DNA from: Bacillota bacterium
Lineage (GTDB): Bacteria > Bacillota > Dethiobacteria > DTU022 > UBA8154
DNA length: 54,519 bases
Reading direction: 5' to 3'
Assembly: GCA_012837615.1 (NCBI GenBank)
Contig: DUQX01000102.1
Coordinates: 1 to 54,519 of the forward strand
Both the position numbers and the translations under genes were made by a program. Positions within the stretch are counted from its first letter, which is position 1, and each line of letters opens with the position of its first letter. The notes beneath the pieces were generated by a model. The model worked only from the letters and a program-made list of their open reading frames with translations, was not told where the DNA came from and made no database searches. Positions 34,192 to 42,702 of the stretch are shown piece after piece.

Positions 34192-35028
34192 ATGGCTACT
34201 ATCAATAAACTCGTTGCACCTGTAGTAAAATGGGTTGGCGGAAAAAGGCAGATTATAGATCAAATAATAAGGCGCGTTCCTGATACCTATTGCACGTATT
34301 ACGAGCCCTTCCTCGGCGGCGGGGCGGTATTGTTTAAACTGCAGCCCGTAAAGGTTGTAGCAAGTGACATCAACGCCGAGCTGATAAATCTTTACCAGGT
34401 TATTAAGAATAACGTTGAAGAACTAATTAATGACCTTAAACGGCATAAAAATGAAGAAGAATATTACTATATGATCAGAGGGCTGGATAGAAATAAAAAT
34501 AAGTACAACAAGCTTACGCCAGTCCAGAGAGCATCCAGGATAATTTTTCTCAACAAGACCTGTTTCAACGGCCTGTTCAGGGTGAATAAGGCCGGTGAAT
34601 TCAACACTCCTTTTGGCAGCTATAAAAACCCGAATATCGTGAACGAAGCGGTTTTAAGAGCTGTTAGCGTTTATTTTAACCGGGCCGAGGTTACTTTAAC
34701 CAGCAGGGATTTTGAGGAGGTGCTGGCAAAGGCGCGAAAAGGCGATTTTGCATATCTTGATCCCCCGTACGACCCCGTCTCGAAAACTGCATATTTCACC
34801 GATTACAATAAGGGAGGTTTTGACAGTAGCGAGCAGATAAGGCTGAAAACGGTCTGTGATAAGCTGGATCGGAAAGGAGTTAAATTTTTACTCTCCAATT
34901 CCGCCACAGCTTTTATTAAAGATCTTTACAGGGATTACCATATCGAAGTAATACAGGCCAAAAGGCCGATTAACTCCAGGGCTGACAAGCGGGGGGCAAT
35001 CGACGAGGTGCTGGTGATGAATTATTAA
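34192..35028 (+). CDS. Dam/DpnII-type DNA adenine-N6 methyltransferase
   Basis: 278 residues. Starts near KWVGGKRQII, with motif I YEPFLGGGAVLF and motif IV DPPYDPVSKT; the order (FxGxG before DPPY) is the alpha class of GATC-type enzymes. No restriction endonuclease or vsr gene is adjacent, so it is a solitary methylase as far as the window shows. ATG 34192 has AGGGGAA just upstream; earlier ATGs at 34105 and 34156 lack good sites. It might have regulatory function, or be a remnant of a restriction system. It is preceded by tandem repeats and followed by a REP-like hairpin, suggesting a mobile locus. Confidence 0.92.
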   Translation: MATINKLVAPVVKWVGGKRQIIDQIIRRVPDTYCTYYEPFLGGGAVLFKLQPVKVVASDINAELINLYQVIKNNVEELINDLKRHKNEEEYYYMIRGLDRNKNKYNKLTPVQRASRIIFLNKTCFNGLFRVNKAGEFNTPFGSYKNPNIVNEAVLRAVSVYFNRAEVTLTSRDFEEVLAKARKGDFAYLDPPYDPVSKTAYFTDYNKGGFDSSEQIRLKTVCDKLDRKGVKFLLSNSATAFIKDLYRDYHIEVIQAKRPINSRADKRGAIDEVLVMNY

Positions 35029-35076
35029 CGCAGGCGCCATTAGTTTTGCTTTAGTAACTAATCAGCCATACAGCAC

Positions 35077-35142
35077 GGGGACGCGCTCCATCGTCTTCCC
35101 TTCGGACCCCCGTTTTGCTACGGTGACCCTTGAGCCGTCCCC
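35077..35142. repeat. REP-like hairpin between dam and the DUF5693 gene
   Basis: GGGGACGCGCTC (35077-35088) pairs with GAGCCGTCCCC (35132-35142) except one bulge. The CGTCCCC core matches the REP-like elements beside the RAYT gene. It lies between convergent genes and may serve as terminator for both. Confidence 0.5.
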
Positions 35143-35211
35143 ACGGCCTGGTTTATTGCTTATCACAATCGTATTAGCTTCCTGAGTAGTTATTTGCTTT
35201 ATTTGCTTTAT

Positions 35212-37503
35212 TTAGTTATTTTGTTTAGACGAAGTATTTATTGAAGCGCTAAGCGAGGCGTACACCCTTGCTGCTAGATAAAAAAGAACCAGCCCTGCCA
35301 GCAGCCCCAGCGCCGCTCCGTAAAAAGTTCCCAGCAGGGAGAGGCTTACCGGCCGGTGCAGGTGCATGAAGGTGTTAAAAAGGGAGATCTGCCCCAGCAA
35401 TCCGAGTACCAGCGCCAGCGTTTTTGCCCCTCTGACGCCTGCGGGGCAGAGCGCTGCCATCAGGAAAAGCCCGGGGTGTCCGATGAGAAACTCTTTAAAT
35501 CTGGGCCTCGCTATGAAGATGAGCTCCAACTGGCGCCGCAAGGTAAGCTCTATCTCGCTCACCGGAAGAAGGGGAATGTTTCCTCCCCGCACGAGATAGA
35601 CCAGCAATACCCCTCCGGCCAGAATAAGGGCGAGCAAATACTTGACCTTTACCTCTTTATTCAGCAGCGCAGTTATTTCGTTCCAGAGCTTTCCCCTTTT
35701 CTGCTGCAGGATAAAAATCCCGAGCAGGATAAAAGGCCCGACCTGGGATATCTTTACCCCTCCGAAAGCCTCTATTTTTAAAATGTATGTTGTGTCTCCC
35801 AGGATGCCGGATGCTGCAAGCGCTCCCCCTGTGGTGAAAAGTGTGCAGCATAAAAAGCCCTTCACGGTTTCCGTTAAATACCCCCGCTTCCGCTGCCTTG
35901 AAAGGGCAGGTTCGAGAAAAAGAATGACGCCCAGGGTTGGAAAAACAAGGGATGCCAGCAGCGCTGCAGCCTTCTCCAGAAAAACCGGCGAGGGCAGGCG
36001 GCTCAGCAGCGGTACCTCCCCGCCGGTAGCGATAGCCGGCACGAAGATTTTGTAGAACAGCGGCAAAGCAGCGGCTGTGAGAAGCAGGCAGAGGCTAAAA
36101 GCGATAAAGATCCTTTTATTTTGTCGATCCAGTCGCGCCTTCAGACGCTGTGACTTTGTTGCGAAAATGCCCGGAGGGTTTGGTGTTCCGCCCGGTAAAC
36201 CTGCTGCCCCCAAAATTTCCGGCGATGTTGTATCCGGAAATGTTTCCGGCGTTCCCGGAGTTTCAGTTGCTCCGGCCGCTCTTAGTTTTCTTTTTTTCTT
36301 CCCCCTCGGGGGTATCAGTTTGTTTTTACCCAGGAAAAAGAGCCCCACGAGAAAAGCCGCTGAAGCAGCTGTTCCGGCAAAAAGCAGCGCTTGAACCCCT
36401 GCAGGGACGCTAAAAAAGGGGAAGGGAGAGCATTCTCCCACCTCAAAGCCTGCTTTTTTCAGGTCTCCGGCTACTTTGCTTACGAATTGGAGATAAGCGG
36501 GAAACTTCCCGCGGGGGTCGAGTTCCGGGAAGGGATTGAGCAGCAGCAGCCTCACGCTGCGCTCCTGTACTGCTCGCAGGAACCGCTCGCTCGAGCGCTC
36601 TTCTCCCAGCTGCCCGAGCTCGGCGGTAGCGATCTGGTGTGCACGCACAATCCGGTAATTAAGGCGTGCGGCCAGTTTCCCCAGGGCTTTCCCTGCGGTA
36701 AATTCCACAGCTCCCAGAGTTAGCCCCTTTTCGGCAAAAAATACTCCGGCGCTCCCTTCGGGTGCCGGGTAGGTGAATGATGGGGAGGGGAAAGCTACCG
36801 GCCCCATGGAGATATCTTCTTCTTCAATAATATTTTCCAGCTGTGAGGCGAGCGCTCCCCAGTACTGTTCGCTCAACTCCGGTGAAATCTGGGGAGGAGC
36901 ATAGAAATACGGAATTATCTTTAGCCCTGCAGCGCTCCAGAGCAGCATCTGTTCCCGCGGCATGATCAGGGGCAGATCTTTCATAGCGGAGACAAAACTC
37001 CGGGGTATAAAGACGGCACCGCCACCGGAAAAAACGGAGGCGTTTCTCTCCGCCCGGGAATCGACGGTATCCCTGAGAAGCGGCGATAGGGCGGCCTGTA
37101 GCGCCTTGTGGAGCTCTCTGTCTTCTGTGAAAACAAATAAACCGCCGCTACCGGGCAGCTCCCTCCCGTCCCTTCCGCTAAATCCGTCCAGCAGGCCCAG
37201 CATCTGCAGGCGCTGGATTTCAGCCGTATCCAGAAGTGTTACTTGCCCCATGCTTTCCAGATCTGTTATAGTGAGGGGGCGAACTCCCACCGCCGTGCAG
37301 CCGGCCTCTTGAAGCTCCTCCAACTGCTCTGGGGTGTTTAGCCCATCGTGCAGGCTTTGGGCAAGCAGTAAACGGGAATCGATGGCAAGTTCAACTTTCC
37401 GGTTGTCTTTGAGCGATAAATGTCGCTGTACGGCAGCCCAGGCTCCCGCTGCTACAACCAGAACAAGGAGCAGTGCGAAAAAATTCTTGATTCCCAGCCG
37501 CAT
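35212..37503 (-). CDS. DUF5693-like polytopic membrane protein
   Basis: 763 residues. An N-terminal anchor is followed by an extracytoplasmic domain (about 30-375; ELAIDSR..L.EL.EAGCTAVGVRPLTI region), then a membrane helix (~380-400), a cytosolic Pro/Thr-rich linker (~410-465) and about eight to nine helices to the C-terminus. This layout and the N-terminal motif match proteins annotated DUF5693, which in Firmicutes neighbour polysaccharide pyruvyl transferase (CsaB) and cell-envelope genes. The function is unknown. ATG 37503 follows AGGTAGGA. It is convergent with dam. A second, partial paralogue starts at 54232. Confidence 0.8.
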   Translation of the reverse strand: MRLGIKNFFALLLVLVVAAGAWAAVQRHLSLKDNRKVELAIDSRLLLAQSLHDGLNTPEQLEELQEAGCTAVGVRPLTITDLESMGQVTLLDTAEIQRLQMLGLLDGFSGRDGRELPGSGGLFVFTEDRELHKALQAALSPLLRDTVDSRAERNASVFSGGGAVFIPRSFVSAMKDLPLIMPREQMLLWSAAGLKIIPYFYAPPQISPELSEQYWGALASQLENIIEEEDISMGPVAFPSPSFTYPAPEGSAGVFFAEKGLTLGAVEFTAGKALGKLAARLNYRIVRAHQIATAELGQLGEERSSERFLRAVQERSVRLLLLNPFPELDPRGKFPAYLQFVSKVAGDLKKAGFEVGECSPFPFFSVPAGVQALLFAGTAASAAFLVGLFFLGKNKLIPPRGKKKRKLRAAGATETPGTPETFPDTTSPEILGAAGLPGGTPNPPGIFATKSQRLKARLDRQNKRIFIAFSLCLLLTAAALPLFYKIFVPAIATGGEVPLLSRLPSPVFLEKAAALLASLVFPTLGVILFLEPALSRQRKRGYLTETVKGFLCCTLFTTGGALAASGILGDTTYILKIEAFGGVKISQVGPFILLGIFILQQKRGKLWNEITALLNKEVKVKYLLALILAGGVLLVYLVRGGNIPLLPVSEIELTLRRQLELIFIARPRFKEFLIGHPGLFLMAALCPAGVRGAKTLALVLGLLGQISLFNTFMHLHRPVSLSLLGTFYGAALGLLAGLVLFYLAARVYASLSASINTSSKQNN

Positions 37504-38039
37504 ATAATCCTACCTTTCCCTTTTTCCCTATTTTTCGCGGAAAGTAATAAATTAAGAAGGGAAAAATAGGGCATAAGGATAAATAATTAATTATTCTTAA
37601 CTTCACTGCACAAAGTTATTTTTTTGAAATACCCCCGCTTTCCCCACTTGTCGGGAAAAAAGGAATTTATTTTGACTTTGGAATGATGATTTGCCTCAAA
37701 TCAAGTATTAGGCTCACTATATTTCGGGGGATAGAATAAATAAAAGCTTTTTCGCAGTGGAATCATACTTTAATATTATACTTCATTATACTTCTAGATT
37801 TCTAAATGTAGTATATATCAACAACAGCTAATGTAGCAAGGGCGTGTTAAATATTACCTGGAACAGTTTAAGCGCTATTATTAGGAAACATTATGCTTGG
37901 GGCACTTATAGCGCTTCATTTAGGATAATGCCCTGCCGGAGCACTTATAGCATTTCGCTTGCGGGAAGCGTTTCTCCTGGGGAAGCATTGCACTTGGAAT
38001 ACCTTGCAGCACTTTATAACATTTAGGAGGGATCCGGTA
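37504..38039. repeat. Long spacer with degenerate GCACTTATAGC repeats
   Basis: A 536-bp intergenic region. The first 350 bp are AT-rich with no gene. Near the end are degenerate repeats: GGCACTTATAGCGCTTC (37901-37917), AGCACTTATAGCATTTC (37940-37956) and GCACTTTATAACATTT (38009-38024), interspersed with TTTAGGA/TTAGGAA units. The frame open from 37959 would run through them, so it is not used as gene start. Confidence 0.5.
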
Positions 38040-39095
38040 ATGAATGAGCACGAATATACAGGGCATTTGCATATTCACTCCACCTATTCCGACGGCAGCG
38101 CCACAGTGCCTGAGATTGCCGCGGATGCCGCGAAGGCGGGCCTCGACTTTATTACTATTACCGACCATAACACGCTGGAAGGGTTGGATCGGGGGTTGGA
38201 AGGGTGGCATGAAGGTGTTCTCGTTCTTTTCGGTACCGAAATAAATTTACGCAAAAATCATTACATAGCTTTTGGAGTGAGGAATACAGTCCCCCAGAAC
38301 GAGGAGGATCCCCAGCAGGTCATAGACGCTGTCAACGGCCTGGGCGGGTTCGGTTATCTGGCTCATCCCGTTGAGAAGGGCAATCCGGCCTTTTTGCAGG
38401 GGCGCTTCTACCCCTGGGACAAATGGGACGCGGTCCGCTATACGGGGCTGGAAATCTGGAATTTTGGCTCGCTCTGGAGATACGCTTATCGGAGCAAACT
38501 GCAGGCCTTTTTCTGGTATTTTGTCGATCCTTACAGGGGAGCCCGCTACCCCGATCCCCGTGGCCTTGCCATATGGGATTCGCTGAGCAGCGAGCGGCCC
38601 TTGGTTGCCTTTGCGGGAAGCGACGCCCACGGGATTAAGCTGCGGTTTGGCCCCTTCAAGCTAAAAATATTTCCGTACGACTTTCTTTTTCGCACTTTGA
38701 ATACGCATATCCTCCTCGAGGAAAAACTGCATACCGGGGTTGAACGGGCGCGGGAGCAGGTTTTTGGAGCCCTGCGTACGGGGCGTTTTTTTATCGGCAG
38801 CGATTACCTGGGCCGGACCCGGGGGTTCCGGTTTACCGCTGTCAGCAACGAGAACCGGGCTTCCATGGGGCAGGAGATATCCCTTTCTCCATCTGCCGGG
38901 CTGCGCGTCGTTTCTCCTTCCCGGTGGGGGCTGATCCGCATCTTCAAAAACGGCCGCCTCCTTCACGAAAGCCGCCGGCAGGAGATTTATTATAATGTTA
39001 CAGAACCGGGTACCTATCGCGTGGAGGTGCACCGCCGCACCCTGTTGGGGAAGTTGCTTCCCTGGATTTACAGCAACCCGATCTATATTAGATAA
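38040..39095 (+). CDS. PHP-domain metal-dependent phosphoesterase
   Basis: 351 residues. PHP motifs: GHLHIHSTYSDGSATVPE (motif I, about 8-25), ITITDHNTLEG (motif II), GTEIN, YLAHPVE and FAGSDAHG. These residues bind two to three metals and hydrolyse phosphoester bonds. A ~95-residue C-terminal beta-rich domain follows (TRGFRFTAVSNEN onward). Substrates of the stand-alone class include nucleoside 3',5'-bisphosphates and oligonucleotides; here it is unassigned. ATG 38040 with AGGAGGG upstream. It lies 55 bp before the adenine-deaminase-like gene, so the two may form an operon in nucleotide turnover (inference). Confidence 0.88.
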   Translation: MNEHEYTGHLHIHSTYSDGSATVPEIAADAAKAGLDFITITDHNTLEGLDRGLEGWHEGVLVLFGTEINLRKNHYIAFGVRNTVPQNEEDPQQVIDAVNGLGGFGYLAHPVEKGNPAFLQGRFYPWDKWDAVRYTGLEIWNFGSLWRYAYRSKLQAFFWYFVDPYRGARYPDPRGLAIWDSLSSERPLVAFAGSDAHGIKLRFGPFKLKIFPYDFLFRTLNTHILLEEKLHTGVERAREQVFGALRTGRFFIGSDYLGRTRGFRFTAVSNENRASMGQEISLSPSAGLRVVSPSRWGLIRIFKNGRLLHESRRQEIYYNVTEPGTYRVEVHRRTLLGKLLPWIYSNPIYIR

Positions 39096-39150
39096 AATCC
39101 CGCAAAATCCCGAGATATATTTCGGATTAAAAATAAAGTGAGGTGTAACG

Positions 39151-40974
39151 ATGAATCTCCAGGAAAGAAAAAAGTTGATTGGAACAGCCGCCGGCCGGGA
39201 GAAGGCAGATCTGGCGATTCTTAACGGAACGCTGGTCAATGTCTATACCGGGGAGCTGCTGGAAGGGCACGGGGTAGCCGTTAAGGGGGAGCGGATTGCC
39301 TATGTAGGAAAGGATGCCGGGCAAATGGTGGGATCTGATACGGCGGTAATCGATGCTGCGGGTAAAGTTCTCGTTCCGGGTTTTATCGACACTCATGCAC
39401 ATATGTGTTTTTACTGCTCGGCCAGCGAGTATCTCCGCTATTCCATGAGGGGGGGCACTACCACCATTGTCACCGAGCTGATAGAGATATCCTTCCCGCT
39501 CGGATACCGGGGAATTGTTGAATACCTGGAGTCATGCAGAAACCAGCCGGTAAAGATCTTTGGCGTTATCCCTCCCATGCTTACCCCCAGCTCAAACGTC
39601 AGGGAAAAAACAATTAATAAAGAACAGCTCAGGAAGCTCCTCCGCCGCGATGATGTTTTGGGGCTGGGGGAATCCTACTGGCTGCCTGTACTGGAAGGGG
39701 ACAGCAGGTTGCTTGAACTTTTCCAGGAAACAATTCAAGCCGGAAAAATAGTTGTCGGGCATTCCGCCGGGGCTAAGGGCAGCAAGCTTGCTGCCTATAC
39801 CTCCAGCGGCGTTCGCTCCTGCCACGAGCCCATTACAGCGGAGGAAGTGCTCGAACGGCTGCGTTTGGGGTTGTATGTCCTGGCCAGAGAGGGTGAAACC
39901 CGCCAGGATCTCGAAGCTATTTCCAGGATAAAGGATATGGATGTAGATTTGCGGCACCTTGCCCTGGTTACGGATGGCATAGCGCTCAGGCAGCTGGTTG
40001 AGAAAGGGCATATGGAGGCCGTTTTGCAAAAAGCTATTGATCTTGGTTTTGACCCCGTTACCGCCGTTCAGATGGTGACGATCAATCCCGCCGAGTATTT
40101 CAACCTTGATGATCGCGTCGGCGGGATCGCCCCGGGGAAATACGCCGATATCGTCGTTCTTCCGGATCTGCGGAACATCAAGGCGGAGTACGTTATCAGC
40201 AACGGGCGAGTAATTGCGAAGGATAGAGAGCTGCGCGTGCAGCCGAAAAAATATGTTTTCCCCGATTGGATGCGCTGTTCAATCCGCCTGGCAAAAAAGT
40301 ATACGCCGGACGATTTTTTGATTCGTGTTCCCACCCGGGTTCCCGGCGACGGCGCTTCCCGGGCCGGTTCTGGGGATGGCCCTTTCACCGGTTCAGCCGG
40401 TACGGCGGGCGGCTCCGTGGAGGTCAGGGTTATTGAACAGGTTACGGAGCTGGTAACGCAGGAGGGACGTATCGCAGTGCCTCATAACGGGGGAATAATT
40501 GCAGCGGATCCCGCAAGGGACCTTTTAAAAATATCCTGCATAGATTTTCAGTCCGCCCCCGGAAAACAGTTCGTGGGCCTAATTAAGGGCTTCAAATTAA
40601 AAAGGGGAGCGATAGCGAGCAGCATGGCCTGGGACTTAACCAGTATCGTCGCGGTTGGAGCTTCCGATGAGGACCTTGCGCAGGCGGTCAACCGGGTGAT
40701 AGAGCTGGGGGGCGGGGCGGTGGTTTGCGCCGGCGGCAGGGTCCTGGCTGAAGTGCCCCTGCCCGTCGGAGGTTATTTCAGCGACTCCCCGATCGAAGAG
40801 ATTCTCCGACAGGGTGAAGAGCTGCAGAAGTCGGCTGCCGGCCTGGGTTCTCCCTTTGCCAATACGCATTTGACCCTGATGACTTTGACCTCCCCTGCCA
40901 TTCCCTTTTTTCGCATCTGCGAAGAGGGCCTTTTCGACGTTCGCACTAACAGCATGGTCGAATTTGTTGTATAA
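39151..40974 (+). CDS. Adenine deaminase-family amidohydrolase, divergent
   Basis: 607 residues, family length. Overall similarity to adenine deaminase is clear: VPGFIDTHAHM, GHSAGAKGSKLAAYTSSGVRSCHEPITAEEVLERL, DPVTAVQMVTINPAEYF, the C-terminal FKLKRGAIASS. Deviations: the first motif lacks the ESS that usually follows HxH; TDD is TDG; the SVAHDSHN motif of the C-terminal domain is replaced by SMAWDLTS. Such changes affect the active-site region, so the substrate may differ from adenine. A ~20-residue Gly/Ala/Ser-rich insertion lies near 400-420. ATG 39151 follows AAGTGAGGTG. Probably co-transcribed with the PHP gene. Confidence 0.82.
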   Translation: MNLQERKKLIGTAAGREKADLAILNGTLVNVYTGELLEGHGVAVKGERIAYVGKDAGQMVGSDTAVIDAAGKVLVPGFIDTHAHMCFYCSASEYLRYSMRGGTTTIVTELIEISFPLGYRGIVEYLESCRNQPVKIFGVIPPMLTPSSNVREKTINKEQLRKLLRRDDVLGLGESYWLPVLEGDSRLLELFQETIQAGKIVVGHSAGAKGSKLAAYTSSGVRSCHEPITAEEVLERLRLGLYVLAREGETRQDLEAISRIKDMDVDLRHLALVTDGIALRQLVEKGHMEAVLQKAIDLGFDPVTAVQMVTINPAEYFNLDDRVGGIAPGKYADIVVLPDLRNIKAEYVISNGRVIAKDRELRVQPKKYVFPDWMRCSIRLAKKYTPDDFLIRVPTRVPGDGASRAGSGDGPFTGSAGTAGGSVEVRVIEQVTELVTQEGRIAVPHNGGIIAADPARDLLKISCIDFQSAPGKQFVGLIKGFKLKRGAIASSMAWDLTSIVAVGASDEDLAQAVNRVIELGGGAVVCAGGRVLAEVPLPVGGYFSDSPIEEILRQGEELQKSAAGLGSPFANTHLTLMTLTSPAIPFFRICEEGLFDVRTNSMVEFVV

Positions 40975-41278
40975 GGTTGTATAAAATAGAAAAATGCTCT
41001 TGCATTTATAGAAAAAAATGAGATAATATGGCTTGTACAGCGCAACCAAAATCCATGTAAATACGTTTATATTTATTGAGATGGCAAACTCAGGGAATTG
41101 AGGGAATTGATGAAATCTTTGATGAAAATGTTTTCTTGATTTACGGACCTAAAAAGCTTTAGAAAAGCCTGAGCGCCGTACATATCAAGGACGGTCCTAA
41201 ATTGGCAAAGATTACCCTACGCTGTTGCAGGATTTTACATTGCCGTAAAGAACCTTAGTATTAAAGAATCTCAGCAGT

Positions 41279-41310
41279 AAAAATCTTTACCACTAGTGGT
41301 AAAGATTTTT
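41279..41310. terminator. Perfect 32-bp palindrome ending in T5
   Basis: AAAAATCTTTACCACT and its exact reverse complement meet at an ACTAGT centre (41279-41310), with A5 and T5 ends. It could be a bidirectional terminator, or an operator for the transferase gene at 41392. The rest of 40975-41391 has no gene; GCAAGGATTT repeats follow at 41315-41335. Confidence 0.6.
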
Positions 41311-41391
41311 AGCAGCAAGGATTTAGCAAGGATTTTTTGTTTAATTATATATTATTTAACCGAGATCATCGAAAGATAGGTGGTATATTTT

Positions 41392-42474
41392 ATGTTAGAA
41401 TTTCTAGCACCGGCCCTTGCTTTTGGACTTGCTTTTTTTCTTACACCCTGTTTTAAGCGATTGGCTTGCAGGATCGGGGCCATGGATCAGCCCAATTCTC
41501 GGAAAATACACAGGCAGGCGATGCCACTTCTCGGTGGAGCAGCGATTTATGTGTCCTTCTGGGTTTCAGCAGGAGCAGTACTTTATTTTTTTGACGGCGG
41601 CAGCTGGTTCTGGGGACTCTTCTGGGGCAGCAGCCTGATCTTTGCGCTGGGGCTCTATGATGACCTGCGGGGTCTTTCTTATAAGGCCAAATTTGCCGGG
41701 CAGTTTGCAGCTGCTCTCATCCTGCTGGCCTATAATATCAGAATTGAATTTATCAGCCTTCCATATCAGGAAATTATTTTTTTGGGTATTTTTATCATCC
41801 CCCTTACCCTTTTATGGGTGGTGGGGATTACAAATGCCGTTAACCTGATCGACGGTATTGATGGGCTCGCTACCGGGGTTTCAGTAATCGCCGCCGTGGT
41901 TATTTTTGCCCTTACCTGGGACGAATTTCACCTGGTTCCGGTTTTGGCGCTCATTTTGGCCGGAGCCGCGCTGGGTTTTTTGCCGCACAACTTTTCACCG
42001 GCGAGTATTTTTCTCGGAGATGCCGGCAGCCTCTTTCTGGGCTTTATGCTTTCCGGGTTTGCTATTATGGGACTGACCAAGCAGGCCACCTTGACCACCC
42101 TGGTTATTCCCGTGCTTGTTTTTGGGCTTCCCATTACAGATACTTTTTATGCCATGTGGCGGCGTTTCAGGAACAACAAGCCAATCTTTCAGGCGGACAA
42201 CGGCCACATTCACCACCGGCTGCTGAATGTGGGGCTCACAACCCGCCAGACGGTCATGGTCCTCTATACCTGCAGCATTTATTTCGGCGCTGCCGCAATC
42301 CTGTTCCACTATTTTTCAGGTATCGGTAGCTATCTCTTCCTTGTTATTTTTGCCCTCTTTCTCCTGGGGGTTAAACATCTGGACAATCTCAGCAGTATCT
42401 TAACTGCGGTAAACGGCTCCCATTATTCCGGCAAGGCCGAAAAGCAGCATAAAGATTATAATCAAGGGTTATAA
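41392..42474 (+). CDS. MraY/WecA/TagO-family undecaprenyl-phosphate glycosyl-1-phosphate transferase
   Basis: 360 residues with about eleven membrane helices. Catalytic motifs: DDLRGLSYKAKFAGQ, NAVNLIDGIDGLATG, FLGDAGSLFLGF and the HIHHRLLNVG motif of the WecA/TagO branch. It attaches a sugar-1-phosphate, probably GlcNAc-1-P, to undecaprenyl phosphate at the start of teichoic acid or other envelope polymer synthesis. ATG 41392 has AGGTGG upstream (the frame opens at GTG 41380). The following gene, a UDP-GlcNAc 2-epimerase, supports a teichoic-acid or secondary-wall-polymer pathway. MraY itself is less likely, because of the HIHHR motif. Confidence 0.93.
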   Translation: MLEFLAPALAFGLAFFLTPCFKRLACRIGAMDQPNSRKIHRQAMPLLGGAAIYVSFWVSAGAVLYFFDGGSWFWGLFWGSSLIFALGLYDDLRGLSYKAKFAGQFAAALILLAYNIRIEFISLPYQEIIFLGIFIIPLTLLWVVGITNAVNLIDGIDGLATGVSVIAAVVIFALTWDEFHLVPVLALILAGAALGFLPHNFSPASIFLGDAGSLFLGFMLSGFAIMGLTKQATLTTLVIPVLVFGLPITDTFYAMWRRFRNNKPIFQADNGHIHHRLLNVGLTTRQTVMVLYTCSIYFGAAAILFHYFSGIGSYLFLVIFALFLLGVKHLDNLSSILTAVNGSHYSGKAEKQHKDYNQGL

Positions 42475-42508
42475 ATAAGATATGTTCAATATACGTATAT
42501 ACCGTCGA

Positions 42509-42623
42509 TATATACATGAATCTACGCTGTCCATGAGCCATGAGCATATTTAAATAGATATGGCATCCTTGCTGCTAATATATATACGTGTATATATATG
42601 TGAATCTGCGCTGTCCATGAGCC
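42509..42623 (+). repeat. Direct 31-bp repeat upstream of the epimerase gene
   Basis: Two copies (42509-42539 and 42593-42623), 28 of 31 bases identical, share the core CGCTGTCCATGAGCC and an AT-rich TATATA leader; 84 bp apart. The position, 80-190 bp upstream of the start codon, suggests duplicated control elements. Confidence 0.75.
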
Positions 42624-42702
42624 TGTACTATCTAGGATATATTGCATGACATATTGAGTTTTATATAAGAGCAAATTACGAAATGGAAAAGGAATATCCA
42701 CC

